Both the position numbers and the translations under genes were made by a program. From Diospyros lotus (Eukaryota > Streptophyta > Magnoliopsida > Ericales > Ebenaceae): 64,000 bases of DNA. The notes beneath the pieces are model-generated. The model saw only the letters and a program-made list of their open reading frames with translations, was not told the origin of the DNA and did no database searches. Within the stretch, counting starts at the first letter, position 1, and every line of letters begins with the position of its first letter. The stretch is taken from assembly GCF_014633365.1 (NCBI RefSeq), contig NC_068350.1, positions 13,059,787 through 13,123,786 on the forward strand, written 5' to 3'. This document shows positions 19,201 to 31,877 of the stretch, in pieces.

Positions 19201-22200
19201 AAGTAATATAAATGTTTTGGCCAATGCCAATTAGTAGGTTCAAATATTATGACATGCATTCATAAAATAGAATCTAAAATCAAAAAACAAAAGGAAAAAG
19301 TCCACATTCTCCTAAACTGACACATGCGAAGAGAATAGGAGGATTTTACAGTTCCACTCCAATCTATCCTCAGTCTGAAGGATGAGAGAGTCAAATTATT
19401 AATTTAATCCGATTATCCTTAATCATCAATTCTAGATCAAACGTTGAATGAATTGGTATTCCCCGTAGCACTTTATCATATTTTAACAGTTTTCTATTTT
19501 TTTAAGCTTTTTGAATTTAATTAATGGTGTTTAGTCATTGATCATGACCCTAAACGTAGAGGGAGAGCCAGCTGAGAAGAAACTATACATATGGGTATGG
19601 CATCAAGGCGCCCGTTATGACTCATAGATGGACATTTTGATTGCTTTTTCATTATTTCCATTTGCACTCTCCAATACCAAATCAATCAATATATATAATG
19701 AGGCAAACAGCATCCTATGTTACTCTTCCTTATTAACAATGTACATTAATGTCACGTTTCAAAAATCATTATTTTTAGGACTAATACTTCATAACAAGCA
19801 TAAAGTTATAAATTTAAATTTTTCACATTTTTAGGGTACGTACACATTTATAATTATTTTTCATAAATAAAAAATTTCATGTTCTTTAATTACAAATAAA
19901 ATTTACCCTCAAACTCCAAATATTGTTTAATATGATAGATCATGTTCTAATTGTCTTTTTGTTTTTTTGTAAAAAAGTTATAATATATTAAAAAAGACAC
20001 TAAGACATAAAAAACGAGTCCAAGCCTCGCGCTAAAATATATCCCGAGCAAAGACAATAAACAAAAGAAAGGAACAATAATGCCTGAAGCAAGAGTTTTG
20101 AAGTCTCCATTATTACATTGACGCTCTACCCTGTATAGAATTTTTAAACACCATGAACATATTCAATTATCATAACATTACAATTATGTTAAATATTTTC
20201 TGGATAATTAGAACTTCTTCTCAATATATAATTCTAAGAGAAAATGATTGTAATAGAGGATTTTTGTGAAAATCATGTGCAGTAGACTCGGCTTGGCCCA
20301 TGGGTTCAATGGATAAAATATATACTTTTTACAAATTTTTAAATATAAATAAATATATTGAGCTATAATTTAGCATATATATTGTTTTCTTGTATTATTT
20401 TTTCGACTTTCGTACATTATATTGTGTAAATAATTATAAGTTGGCCGACACAACCTATTTATAGCTTTAATTAGGACGGCTTCATGTAGCATAACCAACA
20501 AAATATTCAGTAAATTTCATATATCCCTTCATTTAAATTGTCGTTGTGAATTTTTATTTTTAAAAATTATACTAATTTTAGGGAGGTCGTAAAAGAAGAG
20601 CGGTAGTGAGTAGTAACCCTTCTCCACCCCAATCGTCATGCTGACGTTAACCTCTGGGAAAGATGCGTACATATACGTTTTTAAAATGAAAAATGCTACT
20701 TTGTCCAAACAAGGATAACTGAATACGTCAAATGATAAAAATGCCCTCATATAATTTGCAGATTCCCCACGTTTGCCATTGGTCATCTTCTCTTTTCTCT
20801 ACCATAGTCGCCTCTAATAAGTTTCACGTCCCCTTTGCCTTGTTGCCTTGCGTAACCGTCGTTACATCCTGTTGTCATCTTGTTGCAACACCTCGAGCTG
20901 ACCACCACTGCACCATCTCGTTGTTGTTGTTTCTGGATGAAGTCTCAAGCTTCATGAAGCCCAAGTTTTTCTCGTCCACGGCCGCTTGATGATCGATGAT
21001 GAAATTCGATTCGATCATCGGATGAAATCCGATTTGATCATCAGATCTACCATCCTCGTTGGGTCATTCACATTGGCATCGCTGACTCCACCTTAGCACT
21101 ACTACGATGTATCCATGCTATCCAGCTTAAACTTCTCTTTCCATCTCCAAACATAATTTAAAAATATTCCCCAAACTAACACTCTTTTTACCACCTCAGG
21201 GGTTGGCCAGCCCCTGCCAGGCTCAACATATATATGTAATGTAACTAGTAGTGATTCTCTCCTAACATTTGAAGTTTCTACTGTACTCAACAAAGGACCA
21301 GCTGTTCAGCCAGGGTTATTTGCCTGCTAGGCGCTAAAATTTCTTCCAACTGTTCAACACCCAAAACACATTCAGAACTTTAAGTAATTAGCATGAAAAA
21401 TTTTTAAAGCTTTGGGTTCAACAATTTATGCATGATCACTGACTACATATACAAACTAAAAAGAATTTTATTGTCAGACCAAACGGTAAGGTGCCGAACT
21501 GAATTACTTCGTGGGTAATTGAGTGGATAATTGAGTTCACTGGCACAAATTAAAAGCATTAAATAGAAACACAAAAATTTATGATTCGAATATTGTTGGG
21601 ATTACCGCCCTTGCACGATCCCCCACCGCTCATATTCTTGATTTCGATAAAGGAAATAAATTGCAGATAGAGATTTTGTCTCACTACGTAGAACAAGAAA
21701 TCGAATCGATGACTTACTGATACGAATTTCAGTTTATCGTGGTCCAATCACTTGATCTATGCTCTAAAGACGTGATTCAAATACTCTTAGTCCTTAAGAA
21801 TAGGGCATTCTATGCAGGTGTCTCGCAAAAGTAAATGTTGTGAAATGATAAAAAATAAAATAAAAGTTGTGTAAAAGCAAGAAAATTAAAGTGTCATGTA
21901 ATACAAAATATACGATAAATTACACTTAATATCTTTGGGATTTAATAAAAATATAGAGATCCTATTGATATTTTAGATACGATAAGATATATCTTGACTT
22001 TACAACTCTAGTTAAATTTTCTCTTTTATTGTTATTTTATGAATGTTAAATATTTTAATATAACAAAATAACTTCACATTTTTTTTCTTCCTCTCTCTTC
22101 TCCTAGTATAGAAAATTAGTTGAAATTCAATTATTAGTAAATTTCTCTCTCTCTAGTTATAAGGAATAGTTTACGCATCGTAAAACTAAAAAAAGAAAAA

Positions 22201-23980
22201 GATCAAAAAATTATTAAATTTTAGCTGAATCACCAAACAGGGAGGCTAAAAGGAGGGAAAAATGCGATAGTATTTCTATTATATTAATAATTTAACAATG
22301 ATAAAAGAAAAAAGTATAATTAGAATTATAAACTTAAGAGCGACTAATGGTATTTGTTATATATCCAGAGTACACGAGATTTCATCAAATTTTAGAGATG
22401 ATGAGTATACTGTAGGCGAGGAATTGGTGCATTTTGAAGGGGAAGAGGACTAGAAACCCTATAAATTTAGAAAAAAATACAATGCCATATTTAGAAAACT
22501 TACCATGCATGGTTAAAAGAAGGAAATGGCAATGGCTTGAAAGGAAGCCATTAAGAGCTAAGCATGTAGTGTAACGTCAGTTTCATGGAGGATGCACGTA
22601 TCAGCGGCTCCTGTTCTTCTTCTCTTATCCTCGATTCCCTTTCTTCTCTTTCTCTGTCTCATCATCTATCACCAATTATTGGCGCCCCACCTTATTTCTC
22701 TTTTTGTTTTTTCTTTTAATTCTTCGGGTTCTTATTTAAAATAATATCAATCTTAACAAATATTAATGTTAAGATTTGTTCTAATAACATAATAAATATA
22801 TCTCTTTTTTACTGTTTAAACATTCTCCTTAGTTAATGATAATTGGTATATTTTATCTTTCAGAAATATCACTAACTAATAAAAATAAAGTGCTAAATAC
22901 ATTTTCTCTTAAACATTACCCTTTTAACAAATATATTTACTTTGTTTATGGGTCTTCAAATTCTTTTTAAGGTTCAAAAGTATATGGAAAATGAGAGTAA
23001 TAATATAATTACGTCTTGTTTGTAATTAATTTACGATAATGGTAGTTAATTGCTGAGCTTGACTGGCTTTCATCAGCAGGTCAATAGGAGAACATGTATA
23101 TTGATTGATTGAGGAATCCTATCTATTCATTAATTGAAAACGACGCATCTTATTATTCTTTTGGTTAACCATCTATTCGACTATTAATTAATATTGCATG
23201 GCATCTTCAATAATGCAATGGCATGTACATACAGTCTGATTCATTTGGAATCTCACATGCATGATAGGTTGTTTAATTTATAACGCTCCTAAACTCAATC
23301 CAGCCATCACGATCCAATCTCTATTAACTGAGTTTTCAAGCTTATCTGAAATTTTAATCCATTTCCAGCTAACCCAAGTTTGTTAAATTTAATACAAATA
23401 AATTGTTGATTGTATACATAAACCATTTGAACAAACACCTCACCGTGGCAATGGAAGAGAAAATCCCTCGGTAGGATGTAATTTCATACTCCCATCTCCC
23501 ATGATAAATTTAGTTTCGTCTTCAAAGATCTTCATTTAATGGTGTTAAAAATATGTCAGAGTAAATTGATCTAATGCATCCTGAATTTTTAAAATTTGTT
23601 CAGTTAGTCATTAAATTTCTTAAAATTAGCTAAGACACTTCTTAAAAATCAAAGGTTCAATGGGTGTTGTGACAAATTCAGGAAGTATCTTGATTAATTT
23701 TGAAAAATTATCCTATATTTTAGATAATTTATCCTATATTAAATGATTCCAATCTCTCCTAATTGGTGAAAAACTAGCATTTGTAAGATCAAGAGTTTAA
23801 AGATTTACAAGAATAAAATATTTGTCACAGATTACTTTTCTTCATCAAGCAATTTTCAATTCCCATATTGACCACTTAAAATGAAGTTGATGACACTGAT
23901 TTTTGTAAATGGTGAATCTTTAAGGCCTTGACAACGGTCAAGCCCATCATGTCGCTTGGCAGGGCTATTAGTAGCAAAAT
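19193..23980. other. AT-rich non-coding DNA without recognisable genes
   Basis: All ORFs are short (under 90 codons), overlap on both strands and show no domain. Local features are a near-tandem pair of 23-24 bp units (GATGAAATTCGATTCGATCA and a variant) at about 20998-21044, and an imperfect palindrome AGGGGTTGGCCAGCCCCT near 21198. A moderately GC-rich segment at about 20790-21100 has no coding signature. I see no LTR, TIR or RNA gene. Confidence 0.6.
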
Positions 23981-25852
23981 TGTAACGCCCCTAAATTTCT
24001 CTCAATTTTTCCTCTAGACAAGTTCAGAAAATTATAATGCCCTTTTCATCAGAGACCTTGCATTCGAGGAATTCGAGAGGGGTCCATCAAAAAGGATGGC
24101 ACATACACAAAATCCAATTAGAAGCGTCATGCATATATATTCCTGACTATTAACTATGGAAGCCATACTCATACATTATTTCTCATAGACGTTTACATAT
24201 TAGAGTCAACATACCCACCATATCCCCTCAGGGGTACAACGTGGAACATAAACAAAGCGTAACTTAGTATTACACATCTCAAAACACCCCCAAGGACCTT
24301 TCGGTTGAAACAACTCTGTACATACTTTTACCCCACAGCTCCAACTTCACTTCACTCGCCCACCTCTTTAGCCTTACCCTTATCTAGAATGATGCAAACA
24401 AATATGAGCCATAAGGCCCAGTAAGTACAGCTAAAAAGAAGTGAGCATGAGAATCAAAGGTATCGAGAAAAAATAAGGACCATGCATAACATTTAAAGCA
24501 CTCACGCCACACTTCATTTCATCACTCTACATGATAACATGATGAAACATGCATTCGTGCTTTTATGCAATCTTTTAAAAATCGTAATCATAGGACCGAA
24601 GTCCAAAACTATGGAACCGAAGTCCATATCATAACCATAGGACCAAATTCCTTCTCTGAGTCGAAGCTTTCTCTACAGATATATCCTGTGGAACCTGACC
24701 CCCGCACGCATCATGAGACCTTTACACATTTTAAAACCCTTTTCATGTACGTTCTCCATGTATCATCATAACTATGCATATTTATAATGTCTTATCATAT
24801 ATAATTGTCACACGATTACCCGAAGTAACATACACACGAGAGCAAAACAACATCAAACCCTTACATACCATCAATAAAGCATCATTCCCAAAGGAAGATA
24901 GGGTGATACAAAACCCTATTTGAGATTCAATAGCTAGAAATGAGAACTATGAAAAAGTTACCAGAATAACCACTTAGGCCACATGCAATCCAATCCTTCC
25001 ACTATCAAGGGTTTACATAATCCAAACTCAAGAAACCAAGGCATCAAAGAAGTAAGGGCAAGGGAGTGTTTAAGAGCTTGCAAGATAGAGGAAACGTGAA
25101 GGAACGTAGGAGAATAACTAGCAAAATAGAAAGTTAAGAAGCAAGAACTTGTAAGAAAAGGAAAGAACTTGCCTTAGATATTTGTCCTTAACCCTTGCAA
25201 CGTACCAAGGTCGTTGACATCACAACTTAAGTCCCTTCTTCACAAAATCTGGTCTACCTACACCACCAAAATCTTCCCAATCTTTCCAAAATTCTTCATT
25301 TTTCTCAAATATCCACCACATATATATAAGCCAAGAGGAAGGAATGTTGTAAAAGCATCATGGAAGCAAGGGTAACCAATTTCTAGTGTCAACAAGGGCT
25401 GAGGACACATGGTAGGGTAATTGCACCAAGTGGCAATGGGAGCAGCACCAAATGGCAACGACTGGCAGCTGTATGGAGTGTGACAGGGCCACAGAGGGCC
25501 TGCGTAGAGTAGCAAGGTCGCGAGGCTACACGCATGGCCCCCCGCCCCAAAACAATATCATTTTGGGGTTTTTCTTGATGAATAAAATGCTAATTTTTCC
25601 TCTCAGCCATGCGCTTACCAAGCCTCGAACTTGCGACCACCCCTAGCCTCTTCTAGCGTGCATGCCATCTAGTCTACCACATCCCTCAATTAAGGTAATT
25701 CAACCACCAGTTTTCAAAATTACACTTAAACCCCAATATTTTTGAAGAATTGCTAAAACTCCCTCGACCAAAAAAAACATAAATTTTAATTTCTTCTACT
25801 TAATTCCTTACACACAAATTTACATTAATTCATAAATAAACTGGTCATTACA
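23981..25852 (-). mobile_element. Solo LTR, Gypsy-like, minus strand
   Basis: The ends are TGTAACGCCCC (plus-strand left) and CTGGTCATTACA (right), giving TG...CA in either reading. The flanks AAAAT (23976-23980) and AGAAT (25853-25857) form a TSD matching at 4 of 5 bases. Read on the minus strand, a TATATATA box (about 25319-25326) precedes a purine-rich leader, and the end GGGGCGTTACA is typical of plant Gypsy LTRs. No internal domains accompany it, so recombination between two LTRs is the likely origin. Family assignment rests on overall character only. Confidence 0.7.
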
Positions 25853-26264
25853 AGAATAATGAAGCTCTTTTACAAAATAATAAGGTTAGGATGATAATAT
25901 TTTTGAAAAGATTCTTTAATATTTAAGTCAATAAAGTACAGGATAGTTTAAAGACAATACATGATGACCGTTGTATTCTTGTGGATCACATATCTCATAT
26001 CCATGATGATCGTCACGGAGTTAAGGCTGATCAGATTTTGGGGATTGCAAGTATACAATGGTTGAAGGAGTGCTCCTAGGATTGGCACCTTGTAAACGAT
26101 TTTTCATCTTTGTGAGTGCTTATTATAGATTGTTGGTTTCATCCAAGGCTAGATTTCCTTTGGAGCATGATGGCCAATGGCCCATAAGCTAAATCAAATA
26201 TCTCATTTGCTACTTACACGGCCTTTTGTTCATATGGCACCTGTTATGCCCAAGTGTATTACTA
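25853..26264. other. Non-coding DNA
   Basis: No gene or repeat was recognised between the solo LTR and the first duplicated block. Confidence 0.5.
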
Positions 26265-27700
26265 AGGTGTAATTTGGGATCATTAGGAGTCCTCAATTTC
26301 CTTAGTTCAATGTTTTCATCTACTTTTGTTGAGGTATGTCCTTAGCTAGGGAACAATGCCCCTTTAAATGAGGTTAAGGTGTGAGCCTTTTCATGATCAG
26401 CGTTGCAAAGATTAACTTGAAGCAACAATTAAGTTTAAGCAATGCCCCCTCAAAAGTTGTTCAAAGTCGCATTTATTTTGACCATTGCTTATTCCTATAA
26501 AAGAAGGATTAGGGTTTTTCTCATTACCTCACACTAGCTTTCTACCTTAAGATCGGGAGTTTTCTCCTAGTCATGGCATCTAATTGAGGTGATGAAGTTT
26601 CAAAAACATCCTTGGCAACGATGGTTACAAAAGAGGTTTGTTTGGAAAAGGTTGATCCTCTATTGAGGATATTTCTTACAAAAGAGGGTTGGAATATTGA
26701 TTTGCATATTAGTCTCCAAAGTTTAGGATTTGAGGATTAGCTAGGGAGCTTTCGATTATGTTTATCCTACTAAAGATGTCCCAAACTTTCATATACGTGC
26801 TATCATTGGGGATGAACATGCAATAAAACAAAAGGAGGAGGGCAGAGAGAGAGAGAGAGAGAGCTTACCGATAGCAACGAGTCAGTGGGGTTATGCAAGT
26901 AGCGATAGCAACAATGGTGAAGATGTAGCCTTGTGTTACAAGGGTCACTACAAGCTAGGCTAATTGTGAATCTCAATAAGAATCCTAAATTACAACACAT
27001 TGCGCTCAGGCTTTAGGTGTTGTTGTCTTATTCACAACCTTTTGGCTTTATGGTGTAGGGTTTCTCCAACTTTTAGCAGCAATTGAAACTATGGGTTGTC
27101 CTTTAGCTCGTTATCAGTTTCTTGTAAGACAAAGAGTTAGATAATAGTTTCAAGTCATTTCTCATTATTAGTTATTTGCCTCCTTCTCCAATTACCTTTG
27201 ATTGAGGTTGTATTTGACCTCTTTACTTCTGAATGACTTCGTAGTGTTGTAGAATGCCTTATCATAATGTTGGTTGTTGCATCTTCCCTTTCATTTTTCT
27301 TTCTCATTATGCATTATTCCCCTTCTACTTAGCCTAGGGTTGGTTTTTTTCTGTGGTTCATGTGATTCCCTTGAGGATTTTAATTCTCATTGCTATTTTT
27401 TTTTCTAATCCATATGTTGTTAGCAAAGGAGGTCGTGACTTGTGAGGGTTTATTTTCTTGTATTGCAACTATCATTCCAATGCCTCAACCTTGTCCATAT
27501 TTTGGAGTTGGAAGTTTGGGTGAGATCCAGTACTAAAAGAGGCATGCTCAATGTTGATGTTTAGTCATCATCATCTCACTATGTTTTTATAGGAGTTGGT
27601 GTTGTGACCTAGTTTATACCACCATAAGCTTGGGTTTTCCTTCATTCTCATAAACAACACCACTTGATGATGCAAGCAATTGTTCCCTCAAGAAAAAAAA
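26265..27700 (+). repeat. Duplicated gene-like block, copy 1 (degenerate)
   Basis: The block starts AGGTGTAATTTGGGATC and is homologous, by eye at roughly 85-90%, to the block starting at 29470. It contains a TATA-like CCTATAAAAG near 26494-26503 and, about 70 bp downstream, an ATG (about 26573) opening a frame that stops after a few codons. Beyond it, fragments such as KEGWNIDLHISLQSLGFED and KDVPNFH, then AIKQK, are readable across frames. A GA microsatellite lies at about 26853-26872. It looks like a promoter plus a dead coding sequence. I do not recognise the protein; an old retroelement ORF is one possibility. Confidence 0.5.
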
Positions 27701-28290
27701 TGCTCTAAGCTTAATAAAGGTTGATCTCAGGTCATGAAAGAACTACCTTGATAGGTTTAGGGATTCTCTTATGATGGTTAAGTTAGAATCAAGATGGCAT
27801 GAAGTCATTTGCAAAAAGAGAAAATGAAACAGATGGAAAGAAATGAAAAGTCACATTTAGTTACATTTTTCTACAAAGATGGCTACATTTTATGTCCCAA
27901 CTCTTCCAACTTCTTATCGTTGAGAAGATTGCATCTAATCAGCCTTAGTGTTGATTTTTTTTATATGTGGAGAGATAAATTACATTGTCTTGGACTAGTC
28001 CTTTGTGAGAATCATGCTTGTGAGGATTGCTCATGCCAAAAATTAGTTATAATACCCACTTTTAAGGGGACATGTCTTCTTTAGAATCAATTGGCTAATC
28101 AAGGTTTGGAACTCTTGGTAGAAGAAGTAAAGGTATGGAGCATTCTCACTAAAAAGAAGAGCTCTTGTTCTTAGGGTGATTTAATGTGATTGTGATATGA
28201 TGATGTGGTATAACATTCAATAATATGTCACATGTAATCATGTAGTGAATACATAGTAGTTAGTTAGTTTTACTAAACTTAAAATTTAAA
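27701..28290 (+). other. Non-coding DNA with one small open frame
   Basis: A 91-codon frame at 27809-28084 begins MQKEKMKQMERNEKSHL and has several cysteines near its end (CEDCSCQK). It has no recognisable domain and no detectable copy after the second block, which is cut by an LTR at 33585. Coding status is doubtful. Confidence 0.35.
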
Positions 28291-28774
28291 TGTTAAGATA
28301 ACTTCTCAAATTCTAATTTGATTAAAATTGCTATCTCATCTGATAAGATTAATCTGATGTCAGAATTTGGTTAAGGTCTCTCAAATAATCTTTATTAAGT
28401 GATGATTTCAATTAGGGGATTATAATAGATTTAGGAAACCTAATTTTTCTACAATTGTGATTTGGTACCTATAAATAGGCAACTCTAATTTAGTGATTGA
28501 TGGATCATTCCTAATAATATGTAAGAGATATATCTAGATTATTGTGATTGTGTGTCTCATGTCTTCGACAACTTGATAACTAGAGTCTCAGTATGTAATG
28601 CAACTAGTTATCTAAAGTTGTGAGCTTAGTTTACTTTTGCTCATGAGTTATCCCTTTGTGCTGGAATCATGAACATAAATTGTTGATCTGATCTATGATA
28701 ATTTTTTAAGTCTTATTATTTTTGTTAATTGATTTTTCCTTGTCGTTCTTGGTTTATACATTTTGATCCTAACA
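28291..28774 (+). repeat. 5' LTR of an internally deleted LTR retrotransposon
   Basis: It begins TGTTAAGATAACTTC and ends TTTTGATCCTAACA directly before a primer-binding-site-like sequence. It contains TATAAATA near 28471. About 484 bp. The left end is inferred by alignment with a partial second LTR beginning TGCTAAGATAACTTG at 29334. Confidence 0.6.
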
Positions 28775-28776
28775 AA

Positions 28777-28789
28777 TGGTATCAAAGCC
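28777..28789 (+). promoter_or_regulatory. Primer binding site, slightly decayed
   Basis: TGGTATCAAAGCC differs from the initiator tRNA-Met complement TGGTATCAGAGCC at one base and lies 3 bp after the LTR end. Confidence 0.75.
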
Positions 28790-29469
28790 TTTGTGGGGTT
28801 AGTTATGAGATTCTATTTTAATAGAAATTGTTTGTGGAAGAAAATTGTAGAAAAAAAAAAAAAAGAATTGTTTGGTACTTTACAGAACATGAGACTAATG
28901 TTGTCCTTCATTGCCTGAAAGGGAAGAAGAGGAAGGAAAACAATCACTAGATCTAGAGTGGGGGGAGGAGCACCACCTCTCATTACTGTTATTTGAACAA
29001 ACCCAGGGTGTTGGAGTTGTAGAGAAATCTAAGAAAGAATGAGATCATTAAGCCTTACCATTATTGCCAACTACCATGAATTGGGTTGTTGCTACTAGAC
29101 AAGCTCACCATTGATTATCCTTACATGGAACAAAGATGTTAATGTAAATAGCAAGTTATTACTGAAAATATTCCTTAGAGAGCTTGATGAGTTGATACAC
29201 TAGTTGGGGATTGATAGTTAGCTTGTTTGGGAATGTGGGTCTCAATTTGCTTGAGCTTGCATTGTTTTTATCCCATGATTTGTATTTCAGGTGAGTAGTA
29301 GGTATGTTTGGAAATTTGATTAGAATGAGGAATTGCTAAGATAACTTGTTAGATTTTAGTTTAATTAAAATTATTATTTTATTTGATAAAATTAGTTTGA
29401 TGTGAGAATTTGATTAAGATCTCTCAAATAATCTTTTATCAATTAATCTGATTAAGGATTAATTTGATG
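28790..29469 (+). mobile_element. Deleted internal region and truncated 3' LTR
   Basis: Only about 540 bp lie between the PBS and the second LTR-like start at 29334, with no pol domains, so the element has lost nearly all its coding region. An A-run lies near 28849-28863. The second LTR matches only the first 100-130 bp of the first LTR and is cut where the second gene-like block begins at 29470. Confidence 0.5.
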
Positions 29470-31877
29470 AGGTGTAATTTGGGATCATTAGGAGCCCTCA
29501 ATTTCCTTAGTTCAATGGTTATTGAAGTGAGGATATAAGAGACTTTTCATCTACTCCCATTAAAGTATGTCCTTAGTTAGGGAACAATTCCCTTTAAATG
29601 AGGTCAGGGTGTAAGCCTTTTCATGATTTTCCTTGTAATGATTAATTTGAAGCGACAATTAAGTTGAGGCAATGCCCCTCAAGAGTTGTTCATAATCGCA
29701 TTTATTTTGACCATTGCTTATTCCTATAAAAGAAGGATTAGGGTTATTCTCATTACCTCACACTAGCATTCTACTTTAAGATAGAGTTCTTTTCCTAGTC
29801 ATGGCATCTAACTGTAGTGATGAAGTTGCAAAAACACCTCGGCAATGATGACTACAAAGGAGGTTTGTTTGAAAAAGGTTGATACTATATTTAGGAGGTT
29901 TCTCACTAACGAGGGTTGGAATGTTGATTTGCATATTGTTCTCCAAAGTTCAGGATTTGAGAATTAGCTAGGGAGCTTTTGGTTGTGTTTTGTCCTACCA
30001 AAGATGTCCCAAACTTTCATAGATGTGCTACCAATAGGGATGAATATGCAATAAAACAAAAGGATAGGGCGGAGAGAAAGAGAAAGAGCTTACATGCAGC
30101 AACAAGTTGGTGGAGTTATGCGCGTAGCAATATCAACAATGGTGAAGATGAAACTATAGGGGAAAAACAACAGTGAAGGATGGTGTTCAATGAGTAAGAA
30201 TAAGAAGAAGAAGAAGAAGAAGAAAAAACTATGGTGTTTAGCAATGAGAAAGTTTGTTCAAGAAGGAGAAGACGAACGATAAGGGAACTTGTGTAATATA
30301 ATCCCCCCAATACATGCGTGCACATTTAGACACAAAAAAATTATTTTATTGTAGGTTTACACATCAATTATGATTAATATGCATGTAACACTTAATTTGA
30401 TACAAATTGAGCTATTATCTTGCAAATGAAGTTTCATTGAGCATATGGTATCTAGTTTCCATAAAGATTGCTATTTCCTTGCGATTTATTCATTTTGAAA
30501 ATTGTGGATAAGATTTATGATTATTGCATTAAAACCTAATTTAATGATATTAAATAATGCACATATGGATATATCTTTTCACCTTATGATTGCATGTTGT
30601 TGAGCTAGTATATCATTATCAATGGATAATTTGTGTTTCGCACTCAAAGTATTTGTGGCGGGTTCAAATTGCAAAATGAAAATGTCATTTACAACCTCAT
30701 GAGTATTAAAGATGTGGGTAATTTTTATTTCATATGCTTAACCATGCACATGAATGAAAATGATTATGGGAATGTCTCTAAGTGGTCTCTTTGCATACTT
30801 TGACATATTCAACATGTTAGGTTAATCAAGTAACCTTAAGCGAAAGAAGATGTACAAGTAATTACCAATTGATTATGTATTTTAGAATTTAACTCACATG
30901 TTTAAGACAAGTATTGAACTTGAATGTTGCTTTGTAATTTGTGATATTTAGCCTTCGTTTGGGTTGCTCAAGTCTGAAGGAAAAGTTGAACACCTAGGAT
31001 TCACTTATTAAGATGTACGTAGTTTCCATTATTACATTTTGTATAGATTCAATGTAGATCACATGTTGTGCTAGATTTTGAATAATCACCTTAATCTAGT
31101 TTATTGGTGAAAATGTTAATTAAGGGTAAAAAGGGAATTTTTGAAATAGTAGGACTCAAGTCTAATTTTTAAAAGAAGAAAAAAACCCCTTATTTTGGAA
31201 GTAATAACACTCTCAAAAGTTCACGATGTTACAAGGGCTACTACAAGCTAGGCTTATTGCAAATCTCAACAAGAATCCTGAGTTATAACACATTACACTA
31301 GACTTTAGGGACTGTTGTCTTATTTGCAACCTTTTGGCTTTATGGTGTAGGTAATTTTAAGTTAGTGTAGGGCTTCTCCAACTTTCATCAGCAATTGAAA
31401 CTATAGGTCATCCTCTGGCTTGTTAACATTTTCTTCCAAAACAAAGAGTTAGACAGTAGCTTGGAGTCCTTTCTCCATTGTCAGCTATTTGCCTACTTCT
31501 CCAATGACCTTCAATTGAGGTTCTATTTGACTCTTTACTTCTGAATGACTTTGTAGTGTCATAGAATGTCCTATCACAATGTTGGTTATGGCATTTTCCC
31601 TCTTATTTTTCCTTCTTATTATGCACTATTACCATTCTCCACTTAAGCTAGGGTTAGTTTTTTCCATTTTTCATGTGATTCCCGTAAGGATTTAATTCTC
31701 ATTCTTGTCTTTTTGCTCATCCATATGTGGTTCGTGAAGAAAGTCGTGAGGGTTATTTTCATGTATTGTAACTATCATTCTAATGCCTCAACCTTGTCCA
31801 TATTTTGGCATTGGAAGTTTGGATGAGATCAAGTACTAAAAGAGGAATGCTCAACTTTGATGTGTAGGCGTCATCAT

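Noticed and set aside
20732..20989. 85-codon ORF with a Leu/Cys-rich product
   Set aside because: No domain, no promoter context, and a minus-strand ORF overlaps its start; not supported as a gene.
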